DNA from: RBG-16-66-20 sp038040245
GTDB taxonomy: Bacteria; Pseudomonadota; Gammaproteobacteria; Burkholderiales; SG8-39
Direction of reading: 5' to 3'
DNA: 5,992 nucleotides
NCBI GenBank assembly: GCA_038040245.1
Contig: JBBPIU010000154.1
Span: 1-5,992 of the forward strand
Shown here: positions 1 through 4,866 of the stretch, piece by piece
How positions within the stretch are numbered: the first letter of the stretch is position 1
How the letters are laid out: each line of letters starts with the position of its first letter
Notes under the pieces: generated by a model
Databases searched by the model: none
Seen by the model: the letters and a program-made list of their open reading frames with translations, nothing else
What the model was told of the DNA's origin: nothing
Position numbers and translations under genes: made by a program

Positions 1-1185
1 GCGCGCGAGCGCGGCACCTCGGTCTACTTCCCGCGCCGCGTGATCCCGATGCTGCCGGAGAAGCTCTCCAACGGGCTGTGTTCGCTCAACCCGGAGGTGG
101 ACCGGCTGGCGATGGTCTGCGACATGGCGATCGCGCCCGACGGCAAGGTGACGCGCTACGAGTTCTACCCGGCGGTGTTCCGCTCTCGGGCGCGGCTTAC
201 GTATACAGCCGTTTGGGAAATGATTTCGAAAGGCAAGGCGAATCAGGAACTCAAGGCCCTGCATGAAGTTTACAAAGCGTTGTCACAGGAGAGGAACCGC
301 CGCGGCGCGATCGACTTCGAGACCGTCGAGACGAAGATGGTGTTCGACGCCAACGGCAAGATCCTGCGCATCGTTCCCGAGCCGCGCAATGAAGCGCACC
401 GCCTGATCGAGGAATGCATGCTGGCGGCCAACGTCTGCGCTGGGAATTTCCTCTCGGAACGCGCTCACCCCGTGCTCTACCGGGTGCACGACGTGCCCGC
501 GCCCGAGAAAATCGCCGCGCTGCGCGACTTCCTCGCCGAGCTCGGCCTGGCGCTGCCTGGAGGGGAGAAGCCGGCGCCCAGGGACTACGCGCAGATCCTC
601 GAGAAAATCAAGGCGCGGCCCGATTTCCTGCTGCTGCAGACCATCCTGCTGCGCTCGCTCAAGCAGGCGGTCTATACGCCTGAGAACCTCGGCCACTTCG
701 GGCTCGCATTCGATGCCTACGTGCATTTCACCTCGCCGATCCGGCGCTATCCGGACCTGCTGGTGCACCGCGCGATCAAGGCGGTGCTTGCCAACCGGCG
801 CTACGAAGGCGTGGATTGGAACGAGCTGGGGCGGCACTGCTCCGAAACCGAGCGCCGCGCGGACGAGGCGAGCCGCGACGTGGAGAACTGGCTCAAGTGC
901 TATTACATGCAGGACCACGTCGGCGGCACCTACTCGGGCAGGGTGACCGGCGTCACGTCCTTCGGCCTGTTCGTGATGCTGGACGACTATTTCGTCGATG
1001 GCCTGGTGCACATCTCCGAACTCGGGCGCGATTACTTCCGCTTTGAGCCCACCCGCCACATGCTGCTGGGGGAGAGGACCGGCAAGCGTTACCGCCTCGC
1101 CGACCGCCTCAAGGTGAAGCTGGTGCGCGTCGATCTCGAAACCCGCAAGATCGACCTGGTTCCTGCCGAGCCGGATCGCGCGTGA
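1..1185 (+). CDS. rnr: Ribonuclease R, 3' part (5' end outside window)
   Basis: This is a processive 3'-to-5' exoribonuclease of the RNase II/RNB family, which degrades structured RNA and helps in rRNA and mRNA turnover. The reading frame is open at base 1, so 394 C-terminal residues are visible. They begin inside the RNB catalytic domain with the family run GTSVYFPRRVIPMLPE. The second RNB signature, HFTSPIRRYPDL, lies at visible residues 242-253. A C-terminal S1 RNA-binding domain spans about residues 308-386 (GGTYSGRVTGV, then SFGLFV and GLVHISEL). The aspartate cluster that binds the catalytic metal and the N-terminal cold-shock domains would lie upstream of the window. The protein stops about eight residues after the S1 domain, without the long Lys-rich tail of E. 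coli RNase R. The stop codon overlaps the rlmB start by 4 bases (GTGA), so the two genes are probably co-transcribed and translationally coupled. Confidence 0.96.
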   Translation, partial: ARERGTSVYFPRRVIPMLPEKLSNGLCSLNPEVDRLAMVCDMAIAPDGKVTRYEFYPAVFRSRARLTYTAVWEMISKGKANQELKALHEVYKALSQERNRRGAIDFETVETKMVFDANGKILRIVPEPRNEAHRLIEECMLAANVCAGNFLSERAHPVLYRVHDVPAPEKIAALRDFLAELGLALPGGEKPAPRDYAQILEKIKARPDFLLLQTILLRSLKQAVYTPENLGHFGLAFDAYVHFTSPIRRYPDLLVHRAIKAVLANRRYEGVDWNELGRHCSETERRADEASRDVENWLKCYYMQDHVGGTYSGRVTGVTSFGLFVMLDDYFVDGLVHISELGRDYFRFEPTRHMLLGERTGKRYRLADRLKVKLVRVDLETRKIDLVPAEPDRA

Positions 1186-1943
1186 GCATCAAGCCCGAAC
1201 GCATCATCTTCGGCTTTCACAGCGTGCTCGCGCGCCTGCGGGCCGATCCGAAATCGGTGCTCGAAGTGTTCCTGGATGAATCGCGCAAGGACGCACGGGC
1301 CAGGGATTTCGCCGCTGCGGTAGAGCGCTCGGGCGCGCGCCTGATGCGCGTGGCGGCGAGCCGCCTGGACGGTATGGCCGGCGGCGGCAGGCACCAAGGC
1401 GTCACGGCCCGGGTCGAGGTCAACACCTCGAAGCAGACACTGGAAGAACTGCTGGAGAGCCTCAAGACCCCGCCCATGCTGCTGGTGCTGGACGGCATCA
1501 CGGACCCGCACAACCTCGGCGCCTGCCTGCGCGTGGCGAATGCCGCCGGCGCGAACGCGGTGGTGGCTCCCAAGGACCGCGCCGCGGGGATCAACCCGAC
1601 GGTCTCCAAGGTCGCGAGCGGCGCCGCCGAGGTGACTCCCTATTTCATGGTCACGAACCTCGCGCGCACCCTGGCCGACCTGAAGGATCGAAATATCTGG
1701 GTCGTCGGGACCGACTCGACGGCAGCTGAAGATTTGTTTTCCGTAAAGGAATTACCCAATTCCATCGCCTGGGTGATGGGCGCGGAGGGCGCCGGCATGC
1801 GGCGCCTGACCCGCGAGAGCTGCGATCTGCTGGTCCGGATACCGATGGGCGGGCAGGTGGAAAGCCTCAATGCCTCGGTGGCGGCGGGGGTCTGTCTTTT
1901 CGAGTCTGTGCGCCGCCGGACAATTGTTCTGGAAAAAAAATGA
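1182..1943 (+). CDS. rlmB: 23S rRNA (guanosine-2251-2'-O)-methyltransferase RlmB
   Basis: This SPOUT (SpoU/TrmH) enzyme uses S-adenosylmethionine to methylate the 2'-OH of G2251 in the 23S rRNA P-loop. It has 253 residues against 243 in E. coli. An N-terminal substrate-binding domain covers about residues 7-80 (IIFGFHSV near the start, HQGV near the end). The three SPOUT motifs follow: motif 1 NLGACLR at 111-117, motif 2 WVMGAEGAG at 197-205 with E202, and motif 3 IPMGGQVESLNAS at 220-232 with N230. The GTG start at 1182 is chosen because it lines up with the E. coli N-terminus and overlaps the rnr stop. There is no strong Shine-Dalgarno sequence, which fits coupling to rnr translation. The gene ends in an A8 run (1933-1940) just before TGA. 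Related TrmH-family enzymes have other targets, but rnr linkage and close sequence similarity favour RlmB. Confidence 0.95.
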   Translation: MSIKPERIIFGFHSVLARLRADPKSVLEVFLDESRKDARARDFAAAVERSGARLMRVAASRLDGMAGGGRHQGVTARVEVNTSKQTLEELLESLKTPPMLLVLDGITDPHNLGACLRVANAAGANAVVAPKDRAAGINPTVSKVASGAAEVTPYFMVTNLARTLADLKDRNIWVVGTDSTAAEDLFSVKELPNSIAWVMGAEGAGMRRLTRESCDLLVRIPMGGQVESLNASVAAGVCLFESVRRRTIVLEKK

Positions 1944-1967
1944 AATAGGCATGGGCGGGGATGGCCT

Positions 1968-1995
1968 CAGGTACAATGCGCGCGCTCGCAGGTAC
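1968..1995 (+). repeat. 7-base direct repeat CAGGTAC, 21-base period
   Basis: CAGGTAC occurs at 1968-1974 and again at 1989-1995, in the gap between rlmB and the lipoprotein gene. The start-to-start distance is 21 bases, about two helical turns, so both copies face the same side of the DNA. The first copy overlaps a promoter-like TACAAT (1972-1977), but I find no convincing -35 box 16-18 bases upstream of it. The pair could be a regulator's half-sites or chance. No family is recognised. Confidence 0.3.
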
Positions 1996-2003
1996 GTTTG
2001 ACC

Positions 2004-2030
2004 GCCTGATGAATTTCCAGCGCATCAGGC
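2004..2030 (+). terminator. Hairpin after rlmB, possible weak terminator
   Basis: GCCTGATG (2004-2011) and CATCAGGC (2023-2030) form a perfect 8-base-pair stem around an 11-base loop. The stem lies 60 bases after the rlmB stop and is followed by ACCGCTTTAAT, a poor T-tract. It may end or attenuate the rnr-rlmB transcript, or act as an operator for the lipoprotein gene. Two TTGACC copies (1998-2003 and 2045-2050) flank it, but neither has a matching -10 at normal spacing. Confidence 0.35.
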
Positions 2031-2070
2031 ACCGCTTTAATCCGTTGACCCTATAAGAAAAGTGAAAGCC

Positions 2071-3141
2071 ATGAAATCCTTATTTTCGATTGCCGCCTCG
2101 TCCGTTTTGTTATCCGTGCTGTTATTGGTCGGGTGTGGTGGTGGTGGTGGTGATGGCGGCGGGGGGGCTGCTGTGCCCACCGCGTCCACCCTTAGCGGAA
2201 CAGCGAGCGCCGGGGCACCGATTATCGGCACCGTCACTATCAGAGACAGCGATCCGGCTACCACGGATAAAACCGTCACCATCGCCGCCGATGGCAAATA
2301 CACGATAGACGTCACCGGCTTGACCGCACCGTTCATGCTGCGCGCCGATGGCACGGTGGGCGGCAGGAGTTACAGCCTGTATTCGGCAGCCGTATCAGCG
2401 GATATCAACGGCACCATCAACGTCACGCCGCTCACCGATTTGATCGTCGCCAATGTTGCCGGACAAATCGCCAGCAATTACTTTGCTGCCGGTAATTTCA
2501 GCACCTTGACTGCGGCCGATCTCATCGCCCAGGAAATCGCATTACAGGCGCGGTTACAGCCGATTTTGACGGCTGCCGGGGTGGGCGCTTCGATTGATCT
2601 GTTGCGCTCCTCGTTTGCCGCCGATCATACCGGTCTGGATGCGGCACTCGACGTATTGCGCATCGATATAGCTGGCGCGACTGCGACCATCACCAACATA
2701 ATTAGCAATCAGCAGATCACCGATAATATTGCCAGCAAAACAGACACTGTCGTCCCGCTAGGCGCAACAAATGTCGCTGCCGCGCTGATAGAGTTGCAGC
2801 AAATCGCTGCGGTATTCGATGCCTTCAACGCGTTGTTCGCCACTGCTTTACCGGCAATCGCCAATGCCTCCCTGCTCGCCCTGTTCGACACCACTTTTCT
2901 TTATGATGGGGATAACGTCGCCACGTTTTTGTCTGAACTGATTTTTAATCCGACGCTGATTGGCGTTAAATTCAGCAACATCGCGCTGGTTCCGGGTTCG
3001 ATGATCCCGGCCGCTGCGCCGATCACCGCCAAAGTTGTTTTCTCGGTCATCATCAGCGGCAGGGTGGTTGACTCTATCGAATTCACGCTGAACAAAGTGG
3101 GCACGGCATGGAAGATGGCGGGTAACGGGCGTATCGCATGA
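2071..3141 (+). CDS. Putative lipoprotein, Gly-rich linker and two-part extracytoplasmic domain, function unknown
   Basis: I do not recognise a named gene. From ATG 2071 the product has 356 residues. A type II signal peptide (MKSLF, then a Leu/Val/Ser hydrophobic core) ends in lipobox LVGC, with C22 as the lipidation site. A Gly-rich tether (residues 23-32, interrupted by one Asp) follows. Residues 41 to about 107 look like a small beta-sandwich of the carboxypeptidase-regulatory type (GTASAGAPIIGTV, then ADGKYTIDVTGL). VTPLTDLIVA at 118-127 and a helical middle region come next. A C-terminal segment, about 267-356, ends in WKMAGNGRIA, resembling the end of NTF2-like folds. Similar architectures occur in uncharacterised proteobacterial lipoproteins (from memory). 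A GTG at 2062 would add three residues; ATG is preferred, though neither has a clear Shine-Dalgarno sequence. The gene has at least six TTA codons and lower GC than its neighbours, suggesting later acquisition. It is probably transcribed alone. Confidence 0.85.
   Translation: MKSLFSIAASSVLLSVLLLVGCGGGGGDGGGGAAVPTASTLSGTASAGAPIIGTVTIRDSDPATTDKTVTIAADGKYTIDVTGLTAPFMLRADGTVGGRSYSLYSAAVSADINGTINVTPLTDLIVANVAGQIASNYFAAGNFSTLTAADLIAQEIALQARLQPILTAAGVGASIDLLRSSFAADHTGLDAALDVLRIDIAGATATITNIISNQQITDNIASKTDTVVPLGATNVAAALIELQQIAAVFDAFNALFATALPAIANASLLALFDTTFLYDGDNVATFLSELIFNPTLIGVKFSNIALVPGSMIPAAAPITAKVVFSVIISGRVVDSIEFTLNKVGTAWKMAGNGRIA
2137..2167 (+). repeat. GGT trinucleotide repeat and G7 tract in lipoprotein linker
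   Basis: Five tandem GGT codons (2137-2151) follow the lipidated cysteine codon. They are followed by GAT GGC GGC and a run of seven G (2161-2167). The tracts encode the flexible Gly linker. Unit changes in the GGT run would alter linker length in frame. One-base slippage in the G7 run would shift the frame and stop translation at 2193-2195 (insertion) or 2306-2308 (deletion). Confidence 0.8.
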
Positions 3142-3147
3142 GCCGGG

Positions 3148-3183
3148 GCAGGTTCTTTTGCGCGAACATAGCCAGAACCTTGC
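3148..3183 (+). terminator. Inverted repeat after lipoprotein gene, overlapping rpsF -35; possible terminator
   Basis: AGGTTCT (3150-3156) pairs perfectly with AGAACCT (3174-3180) around a 17-base loop. Two more pairs (3148-3149 with 3182-3183) form if T3181 is bulged. It starts 7 bases after the lipoprotein stop. The tail TGCTTAAGT is not a good T-tract, so it would be a weak terminator. The 3' arm runs into the proposed rpsF -35 box (3180-3185), so it could also be a regulator's site. Confidence 0.35.
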
Positions 3184-3208
3184 TTAAGTCATAGAAACTG
3201 CTTACAAT
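3180..3208 (+). promoter_or_regulatory. Sigma70-type promoter of the rpsF operon
   Basis: TTGCTT (3180-3185) and TACAAT (3203-3208) are separated by exactly 17 bases. Each matches the sigma70 consensus at four (-35) or five (-10) of six positions. Transcription would start near 3214-3216 and give a leader of about 80 bases before rpsF. It is the best promoter-like pair I found in the window and sits where the ribosomal operon must begin. Confidence 0.65.
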
Positions 3209-3220
3209 CCGGCCCCTTTC

Positions 3221-3236
3221 GCGTCCCGCGGGACGC
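3221..3236 (+). repeat. 16-base perfect palindrome in the rpsF leader
   Basis: GCGTCCCGCGGGACGC is its own reverse complement. In RNA it would fold to a 6-base-pair stem with a CGCG loop, only a few bases from the predicted 5' end. It is followed by TTTCC rather than a U-run, so I do not call it a terminator. It may stabilise the 5' end of the mRNA or serve as a dimer operator. Confidence 0.7.
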
Positions 3237-3286
3237 TTTCCTTGCCGCACCGCTTACGCATCGCGGGTGGCTTACCCATAAGGAGA
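3237..3286 (+). promoter_or_regulatory. Candidate S6:S18-binding leader RNA that can hide the rpsF Shine-Dalgarno
   Basis: The rpsF Shine-Dalgarno AAGGAG (3280-3285) lies within 3280-3286, which can pair with 3237-3243 (TTTCCTT) as a 7-pair stem including one G-U. Inside, an unpaired CCG (3245-3247) lies between this stem and a hairpin, CACCGC (3248-3253) with GCGGGTG (3263-3269, one bulged G). A conserved CCG in a bulge between a stem and a hairpin is the published S6:S18 complex-binding motif in rpsF leaders, which mimics the proteins' 16S rRNA site. Competing hairpins exist: GGGT 3265-3268 with ACCC 3274-3277, and CTTA 3271-3274 with TAAG 3279-3282. The pairings are read by eye; the match to the family consensus is inferred, not tested. 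Confidence 0.5.
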
Positions 3287-3294
3287 TTTCCAGC

Positions 3295-3753
3295 ATGCGG
3301 CATTACGAGATCTGTTTCATCGTCCATCCCGACCAGAGCGAGCAGGTGCCCGCCATGGTCGAGCGCTACAAGGGCATCGTCGCCGCGCGCAACGGCAAGG
3401 TGCACCGCCTCGAGGACTGGGGCCGCCGCCAGCTGGCGTATCCCCTCGCCAAGATTCACAAGGCGCATTACGTCCTGATGAACATCGAGTGCGACAACGA
3501 GACCATCAACGAATTCGAGCAGTCGTTCCGCTTCAATGACGCGGTGCTGCGCCATCTGACGGTCAAGATGACCAAGGCGATCGTCGATCCCTCCGCGATG
3601 ATGAAGGAGGAGAAGTCCAGGTCGATGATGGAGCGGGCTACTGACTCGAAAAACCCGGACGCCAAGCCCGCCGACGTTCCAGTTGAGGCTGCAGCCGCGG
3701 CTGCGGCACCCGCTACGGCCGCGGCGCCCGCAGTTACACTCGCGTCACCTTGA
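3295..3753 (+). CDS. rpsF: 30S ribosomal protein S6 with Ala-rich C-terminal tail
   Basis: S6 binds S18 and the central domain of 16S rRNA in the 30S platform. The start at 3295 has a strong Shine-Dalgarno AAGGAG at 3280-3285, 9 bases upstream. The core is canonical: MRHYEICFIVHPDQSEQV at the N-terminus, DWGRRQLAYPLAKIHKAHYV at residues 41-60, and FRFNDAVLRHLTVKM at about 78-92. The product has 152 residues against 135 in E. coli. After about residue 112 it becomes low-complexity and rich in Ala and Pro (a run of seven Ala at 132-138). It lacks the Glu-rich end that RimK extends in E. coli. This is the first gene of the rpsF-priB-rpsR-rplI operon, and its stop overlaps the priB TTG start by 4 bases. 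Regulation is probably by the promoter at 3180-3208 and by S6:S18 binding to the leader. Confidence 0.97.
   Translation: MRHYEICFIVHPDQSEQVPAMVERYKGIVAARNGKVHRLEDWGRRQLAYPLAKIHKAHYVLMNIECDNETINEFEQSFRFNDAVLRHLTVKMTKAIVDPSAMMKEEKSRSMMERATDSKNPDAKPADVPVEAAAAAAAPATAAAPAVTLASP
3688..3707 (+). repeat. GC-rich hairpin in the S6 tail coding region, upstream of priB
   Basis: GCTGCAGC (3688-3695) pairs with GCTGCGGC (3700-3707) in RNA, eight pairs with one G-U, around a CGCG loop. The core 3691-3704 is a perfect DNA palindrome. It ends about 42 bases before the priB start, which has no Shine-Dalgarno. It may simply follow from the alanine codons (GCN), or it may affect ribosome passage and coupling. 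Confidence 0.55.
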
Positions 3754-4061
3754 TCGAGCCGGCGAACCGGGTCGAGATCTCGGGCGTGGTCACCGAATTG
3801 CAGTCGCTGCGCTATACGCCGGCCGGGGTTCCGGTTGTCGAATTCCGCCTCGCGCACGCCTCCGAGCGTTCCGAAGCCGGCGCCCGCCGCAAGGTGCATG
3901 CCGAGATCGACGCGGTCGCATTCGAAGCCCAGGCCAGGCTGCTCGCGGCGGGCCCGATGGGCCGGCTGCTGAAGGCCGAGGGATTTTTGTGTGCCAGGAA
4001 CCGGCGTTCGAAGAAGCCGGTGCTGCACGTGACGAACATAGAATTCATGGAAGGAAACTGA
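3750..4061 (+). CDS. priB: Primosomal replication protein PriB (OB-fold ssDNA-binding)
   Basis: PriB is a small dimeric single-stranded-DNA-binding protein that helps PriA and DnaT reload DnaB at stalled forks. The 103 residues match E. coli PriB in length (104). The pattern is that of an OB fold: NRVEISGVV at 6-14, RYTPAGVPVVEFRLAH at 21-36, VHAEIDAVAF at 49-58, and LLKAEGFLCA followed by VLHVTNIEFM to the end. The start is TTG at 3750, overlapping the rpsF TGA (TTGA). No ATG or GTG lies in frame nearby, and no Shine-Dalgarno is visible, so translation probably depends on ribosomes finishing rpsF. The stop is one base before the rpsR ATG. Other single-domain OB proteins such as SSB are possible by fold, but the rpsF-priB-rpsR position is diagnostic. 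DnaB, the helicase it helps reload, is encoded about 800 bases downstream. Confidence 0.92.
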   Translation: MIEPANRVEISGVVTELQSLRYTPAGVPVVEFRLAHASERSEAGARRKVHAEIDAVAFEAQARLLAAGPMGRLLKAEGFLCARNRRSKKPVLHVTNIEFMEGN

Positions 4062-4062
4062 A

Positions 4063-4353
4063 ATGCCTCCACCGAAGCGCGGCAAGGGAAAGTTCAAGGG
4101 CAAGGGCAAGGACAAAAAGGACCGGGGACAGCGGGCGCTGTTCCGGCGCCGCAAGTTCTGCCGCTTCACCGCCGAGAAGATCGAATGGGTCGATTACAAG
4201 GCCATCGAGATCCTCAAGGACTTCATCAACGAGAACGGCCGGATCATTCCGGCGCGCATCACCGGCACTTCGGCCGGTTACCAGCGCCAGCTCTCGACGG
4301 CCATCAAGCGCGCGCGGTTCCTCGCGCTGATGCCGTTCACCGACCTGCATTGA
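4063..4353 (+). CDS. rpsR: 30S ribosomal protein S18 with basic N-terminal extension
   Basis: S18 pairs with S6 on the 30S platform. The conserved core starts at FRRRKFCRFTAEKIEWVDYK (residues 27-46) and ends in GTSAGYQRQLSTAIKRARFL (68-87) and the typical MPFTDLH tail. At 96 residues it is longer than the 75 of E. coli. The extra 22 or so residues are N-terminal and made almost wholly of Lys, Gly, Pro and Arg (KGKGK repeats). The Shine-Dalgarno GGAAGGAA (4049-4056) sits inside the end of priB, 6 bases before the ATG. Only one base separates the priB stop from this start, so coupling is likely. No Met lies at the start of the conserved core and the Shine-Dalgarno fits this ATG, so the extension looks real and not a mis-called start. 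Confidence 0.97.
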   Translation: MPPPKRGKGKFKGKGKDKKDRGQRALFRRRKFCRFTAEKIEWVDYKAIEILKDFINENGRIIPARITGTSAGYQRQLSTAIKRARFLALMPFTDLH

Positions 4354-4375
4354 GGCCTAAAGGAGAAATGCGGCC

Positions 4376-4825
4376 ATGCAAGTGATCCTGATGGAAAAGC
4401 TGGCGAACCTCGGCAAGCTGGGCGACGTCGTGAAGGTGAAGGACGGTTACGCGAGGAATTACCTAATTCCCCAGGGAAAGGCGAAGCGCGCCACCGAGGA
4501 AAATCTGAAAACCTTCGAGGTGCGCCGCGCGGAACTGGAAAAGGCGCAGGCCGCGGCAATTGCGCAGGCGCAGGAACGCGGCGCCAAGCTGGACGGCCTG
4601 ACGCTGAAGATGGCGCAGAAGGCGGGCGTGGACGGCAAGCTGTTCGGCTCGGTCACGAACCACGACATCGTCGATGCGCTCAAGGCGCAGGGCTTCGAGG
4701 TCGAGCGCTCGCAGGTCCGCATGCCGGCCGGCGCGCTGAAGCAGGTCGGGGAGTACCCGCTTCAGATCGCGCTGCACACGGACATGGTGGTCACGATTAC
4801 GGTATCGGTGATCGGCGAGACCTGA
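4376..4825 (+). CDS. rplI: 50S ribosomal protein L9
   Basis: L9 binds 23S rRNA near the base of the L1 stalk and reaches across the ribosome surface; it affects frame maintenance. At 149 residues it has the same length as the E. coli protein. The N-terminal RNA-binding domain carries MQVILMEKLANLGKLGDVVK (1-20) and GYARNYLIPQGKA (24-36). A long charged connecting helix with many Ala and Gln covers about 41-74. The C-terminal domain includes KLFGSVT (88-94) and GEYPLQIALH (125-134). The Shine-Dalgarno AAAGGAG is at 4359-4365. An ATG at 4368 lies only 2 bases from it and is out of frame, so the start 10 bases away at 4376 is chosen. The gene follows rpsR by 22 bases and is the last ribosomal gene of the operon. 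Confidence 0.98.
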   Translation: MQVILMEKLANLGKLGDVVKVKDGYARNYLIPQGKAKRATEENLKTFEVRRAELEKAQAAAIAQAQERGAKLDGLTLKMAQKAGVDGKLFGSVTNHDIVDALKAQGFEVERSQVRMPAGALKQVGEYPLQIALHTDMVVTITVSVIGET

Positions 4826-4854
4826 AATTCTCGGGCTGGAATTTGTTCTAGAAT
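4825..4854 (+). promoter_or_regulatory. Inverted repeat and possible -10 box between rplI and dnaB
   Basis: AAATTC (4825-4830) and GAATTT (4839-4844) form a 6-base-pair A/T-rich stem with an 8-base loop, starting on the last base of the rplI stop codon. TAGAAT (4849-4854) resembles a -10 box, but no good -35 lies at 16-18 bases. If used, transcription would start near 4861, leaving a leader of about six bases before dnaB. The stem is too weak and lacks a T-tract for a confident terminator, so readthrough from rplI is equally possible. Confidence 0.3.
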
Positions 4855-4866
4855 GGGTTGACCACC

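Noticed and set aside
283..1059. 258-codon open frame on the - strand opposite rnr
   Set aside because: It lies fully within the conserved RNase R coding region and its translation is low-complexity, with no family motifs.
1933..1946. A8 run at the end of rlmB as a programmed frameshift site
   Set aside because: It lies at the very end of the gene. A -1 slip meets TAG within three codons, and a slip the other way adds only about 20 unremarkable residues. No stimulatory structure is clear.
2036..2057. TTTAAT (2036-2041) or TATAAG (2052-2057) as the lipoprotein promoter -10
   Set aside because: Neither has a credible -35 box at 16-18 bases, and TATAAG would leave only about seven bases before ATG 2071. 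The promoter is left unassigned.
1944..3294. Transposon or integrative element around the lipoprotein gene
   Set aside because: I see no transposase, integrase, tRNA or matching terminal repeats flanking the lower-GC stretch; only local hairpins of 7-9 pairs.
3468..4169. 233-codon - strand frame across rpsF, priB and rpsR
   Set aside because: It covers three certain genes on the other strand; its Ala-rich part is the mirror of the S6 tail.
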